Assembly (NCBI GenBank): GCA_017889725.1
Contig: JAGGAE010000014.1
Span: 1 to 39,669 of the forward strand
Origin: Bacillota bacterium
GTDB taxonomy: Bacteria > Bacillota > Negativicutes > Sporomusales > CTSoil-080
Direction of reading: 5' to 3'
Length of the DNA stretch: 39,669 nt
In this document: piece after piece, positions 14,420-22,969 of the stretch
How the letters are laid out: each line of letters begins with the position of its first letter
How positions within the stretch are numbered: the first letter of the stretch is position 1
Notes under the pieces: generated by a model
Database searches by the model: none
The model's input: the letters and a program-made list of their open reading frames with translations, nothing else
Told to the model about the DNA's origin: nothing
Position numbers and translations under genes: made by a program

Positions 14420-15181
14420 ATGATACGGGGAATCTATGCTGCTGCTTCCGGAATGGTGGCCGAGGACATTCGTAATGATGCCATCAGCAATAATTTAGCG
14501 AATGCAAACACGGCCGGATATAAAAAAAATATTGCCGTAAATAAAGATTTTCGGAGTATGTTGATTAGCCGAATTCATGATAAACCAAGCGATCCGTCGA
14601 TTGGCAGTACAGGGGCAGGGACGGTTGTCGATGAAATTGTTACGATTCAAAGCGCTGGCATTATGAGGCAAACCGGCAATCCGCTGGATGTAGCCATTGA
14701 AGGAAAAGGTTTTTTTGCGGTGGAAACGCCTAATGGTATACGATATACCCGGAACGGTTCATTTAGCCGAAATGCTCAGGGAGAATTGGTTACCTTCGAT
14801 GGATACCGGGTCTTAGGAGAGAATGGACCTATTCGTTTAGGAAAAGCTGCTACCGTTACGATTGGTGAAGATGGAAGGGTTCTTGTCCAGGTGAGTGGAC
14901 GGGCCGAATCCGAGGCAGGAAAACTTCGAATAGTAAGTTTTGCCGATGAAAAGCAGCTTACCCAAGAAGGTTCCAGTTTGTTTGCCGCTTCCCAAGCAGG
15001 TGGGAATGCAGCGGGAAATGTACTGGTTCATCAGGGTATGCTGGAGTTATCCAACGTTAATGTTGTATCGGAAATGGTAAATCTGATTTCCGGCTATAGA
15101 TCGTATGAAATTAATTCTAAAATGGTACAGGCTGAGGATCAGATTTTGGACAAAGCCGTTAATGAAGTGGGAAGAATATAA
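14420..15181 (+). CDS. flgF: Flagellar basal-body rod protein FlgF (FlhO type)
   Basis: FlgF is a proximal rod subunit. The 253-residue protein begins MIRGIYAAASGMVAEDIRND and has the rod/hook signature ISNNLANANTAGYKK near residues 24-38. A central domain with GNPLDVAIEGKGFFAV and the C-terminal helix LSNVNVVSEMVNLISGYRSYEINSK follow. This N- and C-terminal pairing is typical of rod, hook and distal-rod proteins, which coil together during export and assembly. ATG 14420 has GGGAGGTG (14407-14414). It is the first gene of the flagellar run and equals B. subtilis flhO next to mbl. FlgF and FlgG are hard to tell apart by sequence alone; order and the better FlgG match of the next gene decide. 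Confidence 0.88.
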   Translation: MIRGIYAAASGMVAEDIRNDAISNNLANANTAGYKKNIAVNKDFRSMLISRIHDKPSDPSIGSTGAGTVVDEIVTIQSAGIMRQTGNPLDVAIEGKGFFAVETPNGIRYTRNGSFSRNAQGELVTFDGYRVLGENGPIRLGKAATVTIGEDGRVLVQVSGRAESEAGKLRIVSFADEKQLTQEGSSLFAASQAGGNAAGNVLVHQGMLELSNVNVVSEMVNLISGYRSYEINSKMVQAEDQILDKAVNEVGRI

Positions 15182-15298
15182 TGTTTTCCGGTGTTGCCGG
15201 ACGAACAGAATATAAATGGGGCTGGACTTGACAAGAGGCCTCGCAGCTGCAGACTGACTGAAGTGGCTGGCACTAAAATATGGGAGGTACTAATACTT

Positions 15299-16087
15299 AT
15301 GATGCGTGCATTATGGACGGCAGGTTCGGGGATGATTGCCCAACAAGCCAATATTGATGTTGTCTCCAATAACCTGGCGAACGTTAATACCAGTGGTTTT
15401 AAGAAAAACCGCATTGACTTTGCTGATTTGATGTATCAAACTATCCGCCAGGCGGGAGCTCCTACTGGAGCCGGAACTCAGCTTCCTACAGGTATCCAGA
15501 TGGGGCATGGGGTGCGGGAAGTGGCAACACAGAAGATATTGACGCAAGGCAATTTTCAGCAAACCGGCAATCCATTAGATATGGCCATTGAAGGGGATGG
15601 ATTCTTTCAAGTTACCGCTCCTGATGGTACTATTGCCTATACTCGTGACGGAGCGTTTAAGAGAGACAGTCAGGGAAGAATTGTAACTTCCGAAGGATAT
15701 CCACTCGAACCGCAAATCACGATTCCGCAGAATGCTACCAATGTAAACATATCTAGCGAGGGTATTGTGTCGGCCGCCATTCCCGGGCAAACCGGGACGC
15801 AGGAGCTGGGGCAAATACAAATTGCCAGATTTATCAATCCGGCAGGGCTGGACAGTATGGGACGTAACCTTTTAACAGAGACCAGCGCATCGGGTGCGCC
15901 TACGATAATTAATCCAGGCACCGAAGGGGCAGGGACCTTAGTACAGCAGTACTTGGAAATGTCTAATGTTCAGGTGGTTGAAGAAATGGTTAATATGATC
16001 GTAGCTCAACGCGCCTATGAAATTAACTCTAAAGCTATTACTACTGCGGATGAGATGCTGGGACAGGCGGCAAACCTCCGCCGTTAG
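15299..16087 (+). CDS. flgG: Flagellar distal rod protein FlgG
   Basis: FlgG builds the distal rod that crosses the periplasm and passes through the P and L rings. The 262-residue product from ATG 15299 has the usual FlgG length; the frame stays open upstream to 15191, but GGGAGG (15282-15287) supports 15299. It begins [20 protein letters not shown], with [37 protein letters not shown], and the C-terminal [28 protein letters not shown]. The alternative initiator at 15302 would remove one residue. It sits 117 bases after flgF and 10 bases before flgA. Confidence 0.93.
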   Translation: MMRALWTAGSGMIAQQANIDVVSNNLANVNTSGFKKNRIDFADLMYQTIRQAGAPTGAGTQLPTGIQMGHGVREVATQKILTQGNFQQTGNPLDMAIEGDGFFQVTAPDGTIAYTRDGAFKRDSQGRIVTSEGYPLEPQITIPQNATNVNISSEGIVSAAIPGQTGTQELGQIQIARFINPAGLDSMGRNLLTETSASGAPTIINPGTEGAGTLVQQYLEMSNVQVVEEMVNMIVAQRAYEINSKAITTADEMLGQAANLRR

Positions 16088-16097
16088 GATAAACATC

Positions 16098-17084
16098 ATG
16101 GTTAAAAAGTTGGTTTTGCTGGTGTTTCTACTCGGGCAGCTGACTGGTCAAGCCTTTGCCGAAGGAATAGTAGTTACCCTTAATAGCGAAGCTACTATAA
16201 ACAGTGCTATGATTACGCTTGGGGATGTGGCGAATATTACCGGCACGGAGACCGAGCGTGTTAAGCAGCTTAGCGAGATTAAGCTGGGCAGTGCTCCATT
16301 ACCGGGCAATAAGCTGGTTCTTGCGACGCAAACCGTGAGCGCACGCCTGGCCGCAGCCGGGTTGGATTTGTCTGATGTTGAGTGGCATATACCGGCGACG
16401 GTTACCATTTTTTCCGCCGGTCAAACGGTAAGCGGGGATATGCTATTGCAAGCCGCGCTTTCAACTTTAAAAAAAGAACTAAAAATATCTGAAACGAAAG
16501 ATAATAGTGGGGAAATTAGCCTGATGCCGCTTTCGGAGTCACAGGCACTTATTGTGCCGCTTGGACAGATTGAATGCAAGGGAGAGATTCCTTACGGTAT
16601 TCGGTACAATGTGCCTACGCAGGTGGTTGTCAGAGTGTATACCGGGGGCGTTTATTTTACAAACGCCATGCTCAAGTTCGATATTAAGGCTTACAAAAAC
16701 GTACTTGTAGCTAATTCAAATCTGGAAGCATTCCAAGTGTTAACGACAGAGAATGTACGATTTGAACGACGGGATATCGGGCGGATGACCGGTTATATTA
16801 CGGATATATCAAAAGTGGTTGGCCTCATGACACATCGCGCCATCACCGCCGGAATGCCGTTAAATGAAAGCATGCTGTCCAAACCGCCGGTGGTACAAAG
16901 GGGCAGCAGTGTCACTATTATAGTCAAAAGCGGTGACAGTGTAATCACTGCCTGTGGCATGGCCTTGCAGCAAGGGGCGGAAGGCGAAATAATCCGGGTA
17001 CAGAATTTGAATTCCAAAAAGGTCTTGAATGCGCGGGTAGTAGATGAAAATACAGTTGAGATACTGATGTACAGCGGAAGGTGA
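16098..17084 (+). CDS. flgA: Flagellar P-ring assembly chaperone FlgA
   Basis: FlgA is a periplasmic chaperone that helps FlgI polymerise around the rod. The 328-residue protein has a signal peptide (MVKKLVLLVFLLGQLTGQAFA). A long N-terminal region follows, then a SAF-type domain near residues 205-265 (LVANSNLEAFQVLTTENVRF, then RAITAGMPLNESML) and the terminal GEIIRVQNLNSKKVLNARVV. That last motif is diagnostic of FlgA. I start at ATG 16098, since the upstream in-frame part overlaps flgG and has no signal. The stop overlaps the beginning of the flgH frame, so translation is probably coupled. Confidence 0.9.
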   Translation: MVKKLVLLVFLLGQLTGQAFAEGIVVTLNSEATINSAMITLGDVANITGTETERVKQLSEIKLGSAPLPGNKLVLATQTVSARLAAAGLDLSDVEWHIPATVTIFSAGQTVSGDMLLQAALSTLKKELKISETKDNSGEISLMPLSESQALIVPLGQIECKGEIPYGIRYNVPTQVVVRVYTGGVYFTNAMLKFDIKAYKNVLVANSNLEAFQVLTTENVRFERRDIGRMTGYITDISKVVGLMTHRAITAGMPLNESMLSKPPVVQRGSSVTIIVKSGDSVITACGMALQQGAEGEIIRVQNLNSKKVLNARVVDENTVEILMYSGR

Positions 17085-17089
17085 CGGTT

Positions 17090-17689
17090 ATGTTTACTAT
17101 GTTGAAAAATTCAAAACTGCTCATGGCACTGGCTGTGATAGTGTTTATGCTGTCTGGCCCGCTTTCCGGAGGGGCTTCTGCAATTTCATTATGGACGGAT
17201 AGTTCGAGTCTGTTTGCCGACCGCAAGGCTTGTCAGATTGGGGATATTCTTACAGTTATTATCAGTGAAAGTTCAAGCGCTACCCGAAACGGTTCTACCA
17301 ATAATACGAAAGCGGCTACCGGGTCTACCGAGCACGGCAAGGGATTGTTTAAATTTGTAAATGATTCAAGTTATGGTGGTACCGATACCTTTCAAGCCAA
17401 AGGAGTAATTACAAACGCAAACCAGATGTCAGGCAGGTTATCCGTGCAAGTGATTGCCGTCAAACCGAATGGTAATTTAGTGATTTCCGGCAGCCAGATG
17501 ACGCGGCAAGCGGGCGAAGAGCAGCGAATTACCATAACCGGTGTAATACGCCCTGAGGATATAACCGCCGCTAATACGATTTACTCAAGTCATGTGGCGA
17601 ATGCCCAAATTAAGATTGAGGGCAAGGGTCCTATTGCGGATAAACAAAAGCAAGGTCTCTTGAGCCAAATTCTCAACTTCCTGTTCTAA
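17090..17689 (+). CDS. flgH: Flagellar L-ring protein FlgH
   Basis: FlgH forms the L-ring in the outer membrane, so its presence is evidence for a diderm envelope. The 199-residue product begins at ATG 17090 with GGAAGG (17075-17080) and has a signal peptide ending near GGASA. The family sequences SLWTDSSSLFADRKACQIGDILTV, LSVQVIAVKPNGNLVISG and ITGVIRPEDI are clear. Enterobacterial FlgH is a lipoprotein, but here there is no Cys at the cleavage site. The only early Cys is in KACQIG, inside the mature domain, so the protein appears to be unlipidated. Confidence 0.92.
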   Translation: MFTMLKNSKLLMALAVIVFMLSGPLSGGASAISLWTDSSSLFADRKACQIGDILTVIISESSSATRNGSTNNTKAATGSTEHGKGLFKFVNDSSYGGTDTFQAKGVITNANQMSGRLSVQVIAVKPNGNLVISGSQMTRQAGEEQRITITGVIRPEDITAANTIYSSHVANAQIKIEGKGPIADKQKQGLLSQILNFLF

Positions 17690-17705
17690 GGGAGGAAGGA
17701 CAATT

Positions 17706-18722
17706 ATGCCAAAAAAAATTGCGATTAGTTTGCTCCTGCTCCTGCTTCTATCTGGTATAGGCGAAGTTATGGCGGCAGGACAAGCAATTACCAGAATAAA
17801 AGATATTGCTAAAGTACAAGGGGTACGCAGCAACCAGTTGGTAGGATACGGTTTAGTGGTCGGGCTATCCGGAACAGGCGACAAGAGTGTTTTTACCCTT
17901 CAATCGATAGCCAGTATGTTGAAGAACTTCGGAGTAACTGTGTCTTCCAGCGAGTTGCAGGGTAAAAATGTGGCGGCAGTTATGGTTACCGCCAATTTAG
18001 GACCTTTTGTAAAAGCTGGTGATACTATTGATGTTACGATTTCGTCTTTAGGGGATGCAAAAAGCCTGCAGGGAGGCATACTATTACAAACCCCGTTAAA
18101 AGCAGCGAACGGTCTTGTTTATGCAGTCGGGCAGGGAGCTCTTTCCCTTGGTGGCGGGCCAAAACCTGTTTCCACTGTTGCCAGAATTACTAATGGTGCT
18201 ATCGTAGAACGGGATGTACCTACTAAGGTAGAAAACAATGGTAATGTAGTTTTGGCTATTAACAATCCTGACTTTACGACAGCCAGCCGGATTGCGGAAG
18301 CGATTGCTAAGGATTTCGGTCCTATTGCTCAGGCTGTTGATGCCGGAACGGTGAGCGTGAAGATTCCGACTGAGTATAACGACAATCTGGTAGGCTTTAT
18401 CGCTGCTGTGGAAGATATCCTGGTTCGTCCGGATACAGCGGCTAAGATTGTAATTAATGAACGGACGGGAACTGTTGTGATGGGTGGAGATGTAACTATC
18501 GATTCCGTCGCCGTAGCTCAGGGCGGTTTATCTGTAAAAGTAGGAGGCCAAACAGGGACTACTGGGAAGGATCAAAGTGTGATTGCGCTGCCGACGGCTT
18601 CCAGTGTGGGAGATATTGTTACTGCTCTTAATGCGGTCGGAGCTTCACCGCAAGACATCATTGCGATTTTGCAGGCAATCAAGGCGTCAGGCGCCTTACA
18701 TGCTGAACTTCAACTTATTTAG
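17706..18722 (+). CDS. flgI: Flagellar P-ring protein FlgI
   Basis: FlgI polymerises into the periplasmic P-ring, which acts as a bushing for the rod. The 338-residue protein has a signal peptide (about 1-23, ending VMAAG) and the strongly conserved start of the mature chain: RIKDIAKVQGVRSNQLVGYG, then LVVGLSGTGDK. LPTASSVGDIVTALNAVGAS and a C-terminal ILQAIKASGALHAELQLI complete the match. ATG 17706 has GGGAGGA (17691-17697). It lies 16 bases after flgH. Together with FlgH it shows that the flagellum crosses an outer membrane. Confidence 0.95.
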   Translation: MPKKIAISLLLLLLLSGIGEVMAAGQAITRIKDIAKVQGVRSNQLVGYGLVVGLSGTGDKSVFTLQSIASMLKNFGVTVSSSELQGKNVAAVMVTANLGPFVKAGDTIDVTISSLGDAKSLQGGILLQTPLKAANGLVYAVGQGALSLGGGPKPVSTVARITNGAIVERDVPTKVENNGNVVLAINNPDFTTASRIAEAIAKDFGPIAQAVDAGTVSVKIPTEYNDNLVGFIAAVEDILVRPDTAAKIVINERTGTVVMGGDVTIDSVAVAQGGLSVKVGGQTGTTGKDQSVIALPTASSVGDIVTALNAVGASPQDIIAILQAIKASGALHAELQLI

Positions 18723-18735
18723 GCGGTGAAACAAA

Positions 18736-19059
18736 TTGGAGCTTACGAATCGAATACAAACATTGGGACAAGAAAAAACAGCTTTAAAGCCGAACAAAAA
18801 CGCGAAGGACGAAAAACTAAAGGAAAGCTGCCGTGAGATGGAGGCCGTCTTTCTTAATATGCTGTTGCAGCAAATGCGTCGCACCGTACCGAAAAGCGGG
18901 ATTATGGATAAGTCCAATGCGGAAGAAACAATGCAGTCCATGTTGGATGGAGAAGTTACTCAGAATATGTCCAAGGCCGGAGGCATGGGGTTAGCAGATC
19001 TGCTGTACCGTCAGTTGTCGGAACAAGGAAATATTCATAAGAGCCAGGCACCGAAATAG
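18736..19059 (+). CDS. flgJ: FlgJ-like rod-binding protein without muramidase domain
   Basis: The 107-residue product matches only the N-terminal rod-binding (Rod-binding/FlgJ_N) domain: CREMEAVFLNMLLQQMRRTV, then EETMQSMLDGEVTQNMSKAGGMGLADLLYRQL. This part caps the growing rod in proteobacteria. The peptidoglycan-cutting C-terminal domain of enterobacterial FlgJ is absent, as in many other phyla. The start is TTG 18736 behind GGCGGTGAAA. The stop is inside a terminator stem at 19042-19072, so it closes the flagellar run. Confidence 0.85.
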   Translation: MELTNRIQTLGQEKTALKPNKNAKDEKLKESCREMEAVFLNMLLQQMRRTVPKSGIMDKSNAEETMQSMLDGEVTQNMSKAGGMGLADLLYRQLSEQGNIHKSQAPK

Positions 19060-19072
19060 TGCTTGGCTTTTT
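19042..19072 (+). terminator. Terminator overlapping the flgJ stop
   Basis: AGCCAGGCAC (19042-19051) pairs with GTGCTTGGCT (19059-19068), one mismatch, then TTTTT. Confidence 0.82.
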
Positions 19073-19099
19073 GCCTTGTAAGAGGGGAGGAGGGTAATA

Positions 19100-20530
19100 A
19101 TGGCAAGATATTTTCGAAGTATAAGCTGTGTTATGATTTTTGTATGGCTCCTACTGGTTGGAGTGGCAGCATTTGCTGCGCCTGACGGGAGCACTTTGCA
19201 AAATATGCGATATAGGCAAAAAGACGATAAGGTTAGAGTTGTTTTGGACTTTGATAAACTACCGGAGTATAACGTAGTGCTGGAAGCCCAGCCACTGCGT
19301 TTAATTATTGAAATGACCGGTTCACTCAAACAGGACATTGGTGTAAAGGCGCTATTTAATGATCCGTTTGTAAAAGGGGTGACGCTGGAAGAAACTGAGC
19401 CGGGACATATTCGGGCAGTCGTTGATTTAAAACAGAACTTAGATTATCATGTGTTTGTCCTCAAATCACCGAATCGTATTGTTATTGACTTAAACAAGGT
19501 TTTTGAGCAAAAAGCGGAAGAAGAGTTAATTCCCGGCGTTAGGCATCTTTCTTGGAAGAAAAGTTATCCGTTTGGGCCTGTTGAGGCGGATGTAGTTACG
19601 ATTGATCCTGTAACTAGCGGGGTTACGCTGGTGCCGGTACTGTCAAATAATGCAATTTCCGGGCTCGAAACATTATCAAATATGAGTTCTCGCGTCAAGG
19701 CGCTGGCGGCGATCAATGGATCGTATTTCTCGTTATCCGGTGAAATTATCGGTTTACTTAAGCTAAACGGCGAGATTGTTAGTACACCGACTTTACCCCG
19801 AACTGCGGTTGGAATAATGCCGGATGGCACGTTATTAATTGATCAGGCCGAATATAACGGGGAATGTGTACTGCCTGACGGAACCTTCGCAACGATTAGC
19901 GGGGTAAACCGGGAACGGGGTGCGGATGAGATTATTTTATATAACAAGTATTATGGTCCAACCACAGGTACCAATAGTTATGGAATTGATGTGGTAGTAG
20001 ATGAGAACGACCGGGTTACGGCAGTTAACGGCGCGAATACGCCGATTACTCCGGGGAGCAGAGTGCTGTCCGGACACGGGCAGGGAAAGAATTTATTAAA
20101 GAATTTGCATGTGGGCGATCGGGTGCTAATCCACGAAACGTTGGGAGCCCCGTGGGATAAAACAATATACGCGCTTGGAGCGGGTCCCATGCTAGTTAAG
20201 GATGGAAGTGTCAATGTAACGGCAGAAGAGGAACAGGTTGCTTCGGATATAGCCATTGGGAGGGCGCCGCGAACTGCGCTGGGTGTGATGCAAGATGGCA
20301 AGATTTTGCTGGCGGTGGTGGATGGCCGCCGCGCAGGTAGTGCTGGATTTACGCTTGGGGAATTGGCCGCTTTTATGCGGGATTTGGGTGCGGTTAATGC
20401 GCTCAATTTGGACGGTGGCGGATCAAGCGAGATGATTGTTAACGGAGTTATTGTCAATACCCCTTCGGATGGCAGAGAACGTAGAGTGGGAGATGCCATT
20501 GCCGTTGTAAGAACAAGTCTTGTTAATTGA
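19100..20530 (+). CDS. Secreted AMIN + phosphodiester glycosidase (NAGPA) protein
   Basis: The 476-residue protein has a signal peptide (about 1-28, ending AFAAP). An AMIN-like domain (LQNMRYRQKDDKVRVVLDF to about 130) usually directs envelope proteins to peptidoglycan or polysaccharide. A NAGPA/DUF2233 domain follows, with ALAAINGSYFS, GRAPRTALGVM and NLDGGGSSEMIVNG (about 440-453). NAGPA enzymes remove sugars from phosphodiesters; in bacteria they are linked to wall polymers. The substrate here is unknown. GGGAGGAGGG precedes ATG 19100. It starts the stretch between flagellar and mla genes, and its product would act in the periplasm. Confidence 0.85.
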   Translation: MARYFRSISCVMIFVWLLLVGVAAFAAPDGSTLQNMRYRQKDDKVRVVLDFDKLPEYNVVLEAQPLRLIIEMTGSLKQDIGVKALFNDPFVKGVTLEETEPGHIRAVVDLKQNLDYHVFVLKSPNRIVIDLNKVFEQKAEEELIPGVRHLSWKKSYPFGPVEADVVTIDPVTSGVTLVPVLSNNAISGLETLSNMSSRVKALAAINGSYFSLSGEIIGLLKLNGEIVSTPTLPRTAVGIMPDGTLLIDQAEYNGECVLPDGTFATISGVNRERGADEIILYNKYYGPTTGTNSYGIDVVVDENDRVTAVNGANTPITPGSRVLSGHGQGKNLLKNLHVGDRVLIHETLGAPWDKTIYALGAGPMLVKDGSVNVTAEEEQVASDIAIGRAPRTALGVMQDGKILLAVVDGRRAGSAGFTLGELAAFMRDLGAVNALNLDGGGSSEMIVNGVIVNTPSDGRERRVGDAIAVVRTSLVN

Positions 20531-20547
20531 CGGCAATGCTGTATAAT
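20520..20547 (+). promoter_or_regulatory. Possible vegetative promoter of the lipoyl-like gene
   Basis: TTGTTA (20520-20525), 16 bases, TATAAT (20542-20547), 24 bases before the next start. The -35 box overlaps the stop codon region of the glycosidase gene. Confidence 0.4.
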
Positions 20548-20570
20548 GGAGTTAAGACGGAGGTGGTAGT

Positions 20571-20885
20571 ATGAACCGATCAACATTAATATCCTTGCTG
20601 GTAATTGCCGTAGTACTTATGATGACAGCAGGGGCAATCGCTGCACCTGCTTCGATCAGTGATCAAAAAGGAGTATTAGCCGGAACCGTTTTAGCTAATG
20701 GATTGGTAACCGTAGGCAGCCAAGTGCGAGAAGGCGATATATTGGTGTATGTTGAGACGTTAACGGGTCCTGCGCCTGCCGTTCGAGCAAATGCCGATGG
20801 CAGAGTACGAGAAGTGCTGGTTAAGCCGGGGGATTCTCTAAAACGAGGCGATACAGCAGTAAAAATTGAATTAGCAGGCAAATAG
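20571..20885 (+). CDS. Small secreted biotinyl/lipoyl-like domain protein
   Basis: The 104-residue protein has a signal peptide (about 1-25, ending AIAAP) and a single biotinyl/lipoyl-like barrel: ISDQKGVLAGTVLANGLVTV, then GSQVREGDILVYVET and ANADGRVREVLVKPGDSLKRGD. The Lys-bearing hairpin that is normally biotinylated or lipoylated (MKM or DKA) is replaced by GPAPAVRANADG. It therefore probably acts as a structural fold, as in efflux adaptors, and not as a prosthetic-group carrier. It lies 15 bases before the S55-like gene, so the two are likely translated from one message. Function unknown. Confidence 0.7.
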   Translation: MNRSTLISLLVIAVVLMMTAGAIAAPASISDQKGVLAGTVLANGLVTVGSQVREGDILVYVETLTGPAPAVRANADGRVREVLVKPGDSLKRGDTAVKIELAGK

Positions 20886-20899
20886 AAAGGATTGATAAA

Positions 20900-22756
20900 A
20901 TGGCATTTGTGTTCAGGGCATGCCGGATGGTGCTTTTGGCAATGTTGTTTTTCTTACCGGCAGCGGTAACACAAGCTGCACCGGATATAATGCCGCTTGA
21001 TCAAATTAAAGCGGGCATGCACGGTATTGCTAAAACGGTAGTAGCTGGATCATCTATTGAAGAATTTGATGTTGAAATTTTAGGAGTAATGAAGAAGCAG
21101 GGGCCATCGGGTGACCTGATATTGGTGAGAACCTCCGGGGATGTTATTAACCGGACGGGCGGCATTGCCGAAGGCATGAGTGGCAGCCCGGTGTATATTG
21201 ATGGCAAGCTGGTTGGAGCGATTGCCTACGGATGGGCTTTTGCCGATTCTAAAGTAGGTATGGTAACTCCTATTGAAGATATGTTAAAACTTTGGGCGTT
21301 GCCGGATGGAACCGTGCAAAGCTGGGATACTTCCGAGTCCGTCGGCCAGCCGGCTGGAGTACAAAGCCTGGCGACTCCGATTATGGCTTCCGGTTTTAGC
21401 CCGCAGGCGCTGGATATGTTGAAGAATAAATTGCAGGCGTTTAATTTAGTACCTGTTGATGTGGGAAGTGCTCCGGACGGAACGGATTTCGGAAATTTGG
21501 AACCAGGCAGTGCCCTTGGTGTTGAACTTGTTCACGGTGACGTGAGCTTGGCGGCTATTGGGACGGTAACCTATGCCGAGGATAATAAAATATTGGCGTT
21601 TGGACATCCGTTTTTGAAGAAAGGGTTGAGTAAGTATTTTCTAACCAATGCGTATATTTTTACCACTGTTAAAAGCCTGCAAAGCTCTTTTAAAGTAGGG
21701 ACAACCGGCTCGGTGGTTGGTGTTGTCAATCAAGACCGGGGGGCCGGAATAGCCGGTGTCATGAACAGTCAACCGAATTCAGTTCCTATGTATGTTACTG
21801 TAACTGACCGGGACTTGGGCCAATCTCGCTTGTTTCATGCTGAATTGGTTCCGGATGAAGAGTTAGCACCGGCACTGGGAACGGTAACTGCTTTCAACTC
21901 GATAGAAAAAGTGCTTGATCGTACCGGCGCCGGTACGGCGACTGTTTCCTTTGAGATTACGGCTAAAAATATTCCTGGTCAAGTATTAAAAAGGGAAAAC
22001 ATGTTTTATAGCCCGGAGAATATTGGAGTATTAGCGGTCACTGAGCTTAATGAAGCGTTGTCGATATTGTCTTCAAATAAGTTTCAACAGGTAGATATTA
22101 CCGGTATTACGATGAATGTCAGTGTGGAAGCACAGCAGCGTACGGCTTCTGTTATGAGTGCCAAGGCGAATGTCACAGAGGTTAAGCCTGGGGATCAAGT
22201 AGAAATCACCGTTAATTTGTTGCCGTATCGCGGACAGGCATTTGAACGGAAGCTGTATTTTACTATACCCAAGGATCAACCGGCAGGACCTTTAACCCTT
22301 GAAGTGCGGGGCGGTGGGACAATACCGCTGATTCAATTGCTCGCGAAACAGCAAAATGTGGGGAATGAACTGCTGCAGCTGGCGGAAAAATTGAAGACGC
22401 AATCGTTTGCTGAAACGATTGCACAACTTACTAGCCGGGAACATAACAACGATATTGTGGTAGAAATACTAGATGTTTCTATGAACGGTTTAATAAAAGA
22501 GGAGACGCCTCAGACGGCAGTACCTGCAAAACTTGAGGTAGGCAAGCCTAATCCCGAGGCTAAGGTTTCCAAAAAGGGTCAGACGGAATTAAGCAGTCCA
22601 TCCAGACTGGAAATTCCCAAAAGTATAGCGAGTACCGAATATATCGTTGACAATGACGCTCAGGTGGTAGTTAATGTAAAAGGGGATACTACTGCAAAAA
22701 GAAAAAAGGCTGTAGCTCCGGTAAAAGGAAGCTTGGACCGGTCGGTTTGGCATTAA
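20900..22756 (+). CDS. Secreted S55 (SpoIVB peptidase-like) protein
   Basis: The 618-residue protein has a signal peptide (about 1-27) and then PLDQIKAGMHGIAKTVV. GIAEGMSGSPVYIDGKLVGA (about 90-109) carries the GMSGSP sequence of S55 peptidases such as SpoIVB, with the candidate catalytic Ser. A candidate His lies later, in KILAFGHPFLKKG (about 232-244). In SpoIVB the catalytic His precedes the Ser, so the order is reversed here. No PDZ domain is recognised. The C-terminal 200 residues include an immunoglobulin-like or beta region and a charged tail. It is not the sporulation SpoIVB itself, and its job in the envelope is unknown. A strong terminator follows. Confidence 0.75.
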   Translation: MAFVFRACRMVLLAMLFFLPAAVTQAAPDIMPLDQIKAGMHGIAKTVVAGSSIEEFDVEILGVMKKQGPSGDLILVRTSGDVINRTGGIAEGMSGSPVYIDGKLVGAIAYGWAFADSKVGMVTPIEDMLKLWALPDGTVQSWDTSESVGQPAGVQSLATPIMASGFSPQALDMLKNKLQAFNLVPVDVGSAPDGTDFGNLEPGSALGVELVHGDVSLAAIGTVTYAEDNKILAFGHPFLKKGLSKYFLTNAYIFTTVKSLQSSFKVGTTGSVVGVVNQDRGAGIAGVMNSQPNSVPMYVTVTDRDLGQSRLFHAELVPDEELAPALGTVTAFNSIEKVLDRTGAGTATVSFEITAKNIPGQVLKRENMFYSPENIGVLAVTELNEALSILSSNKFQQVDITGITMNVSVEAQQRTASVMSAKANVTEVKPGDQVEITVNLLPYRGQAFERKLYFTIPKDQPAGPLTLEVRGGGTIPLIQLLAKQQNVGNELLQLAEKLKTQSFAETIAQLTSREHNNDIVVEILDVSMNGLIKEETPQTAVPAKLEVGKPNPEAKVSKKGQTELSSPSRLEIPKSIASTEYIVDNDAQVVVNVKGDTTAKRKKAVAPVKGSLDRSVWH

Positions 22757-22800
22757 AAGAGAAAAGGTGACGGCAGAGTAGCCGCCACCTTTTCTCTTTA
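22756..22800 (+). terminator. Terminator after the S55-like gene
   Basis: AAAGAGAAAAGGTG (22756-22769) pairs perfectly with 22786-22799, with an inner CGGC/GCCG stem. The arm itself supplies the T-rich 3' side. Confidence 0.85.
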
Positions 22801-22969
22801 GTTGGGGAGTTATGGGAGAATACGGATAGCAGGAAATACGGTTGTTGTATGGAATAGTAAAAAGTACATTGAGATATGGTTACTTGGAAAAGAATAATTA
22901 CTCCGCTTTTGGCATAGGCGTAGAATAAGTGACACGCTGACATAGAGTGTAATTAGAGAGGAATAGCGT

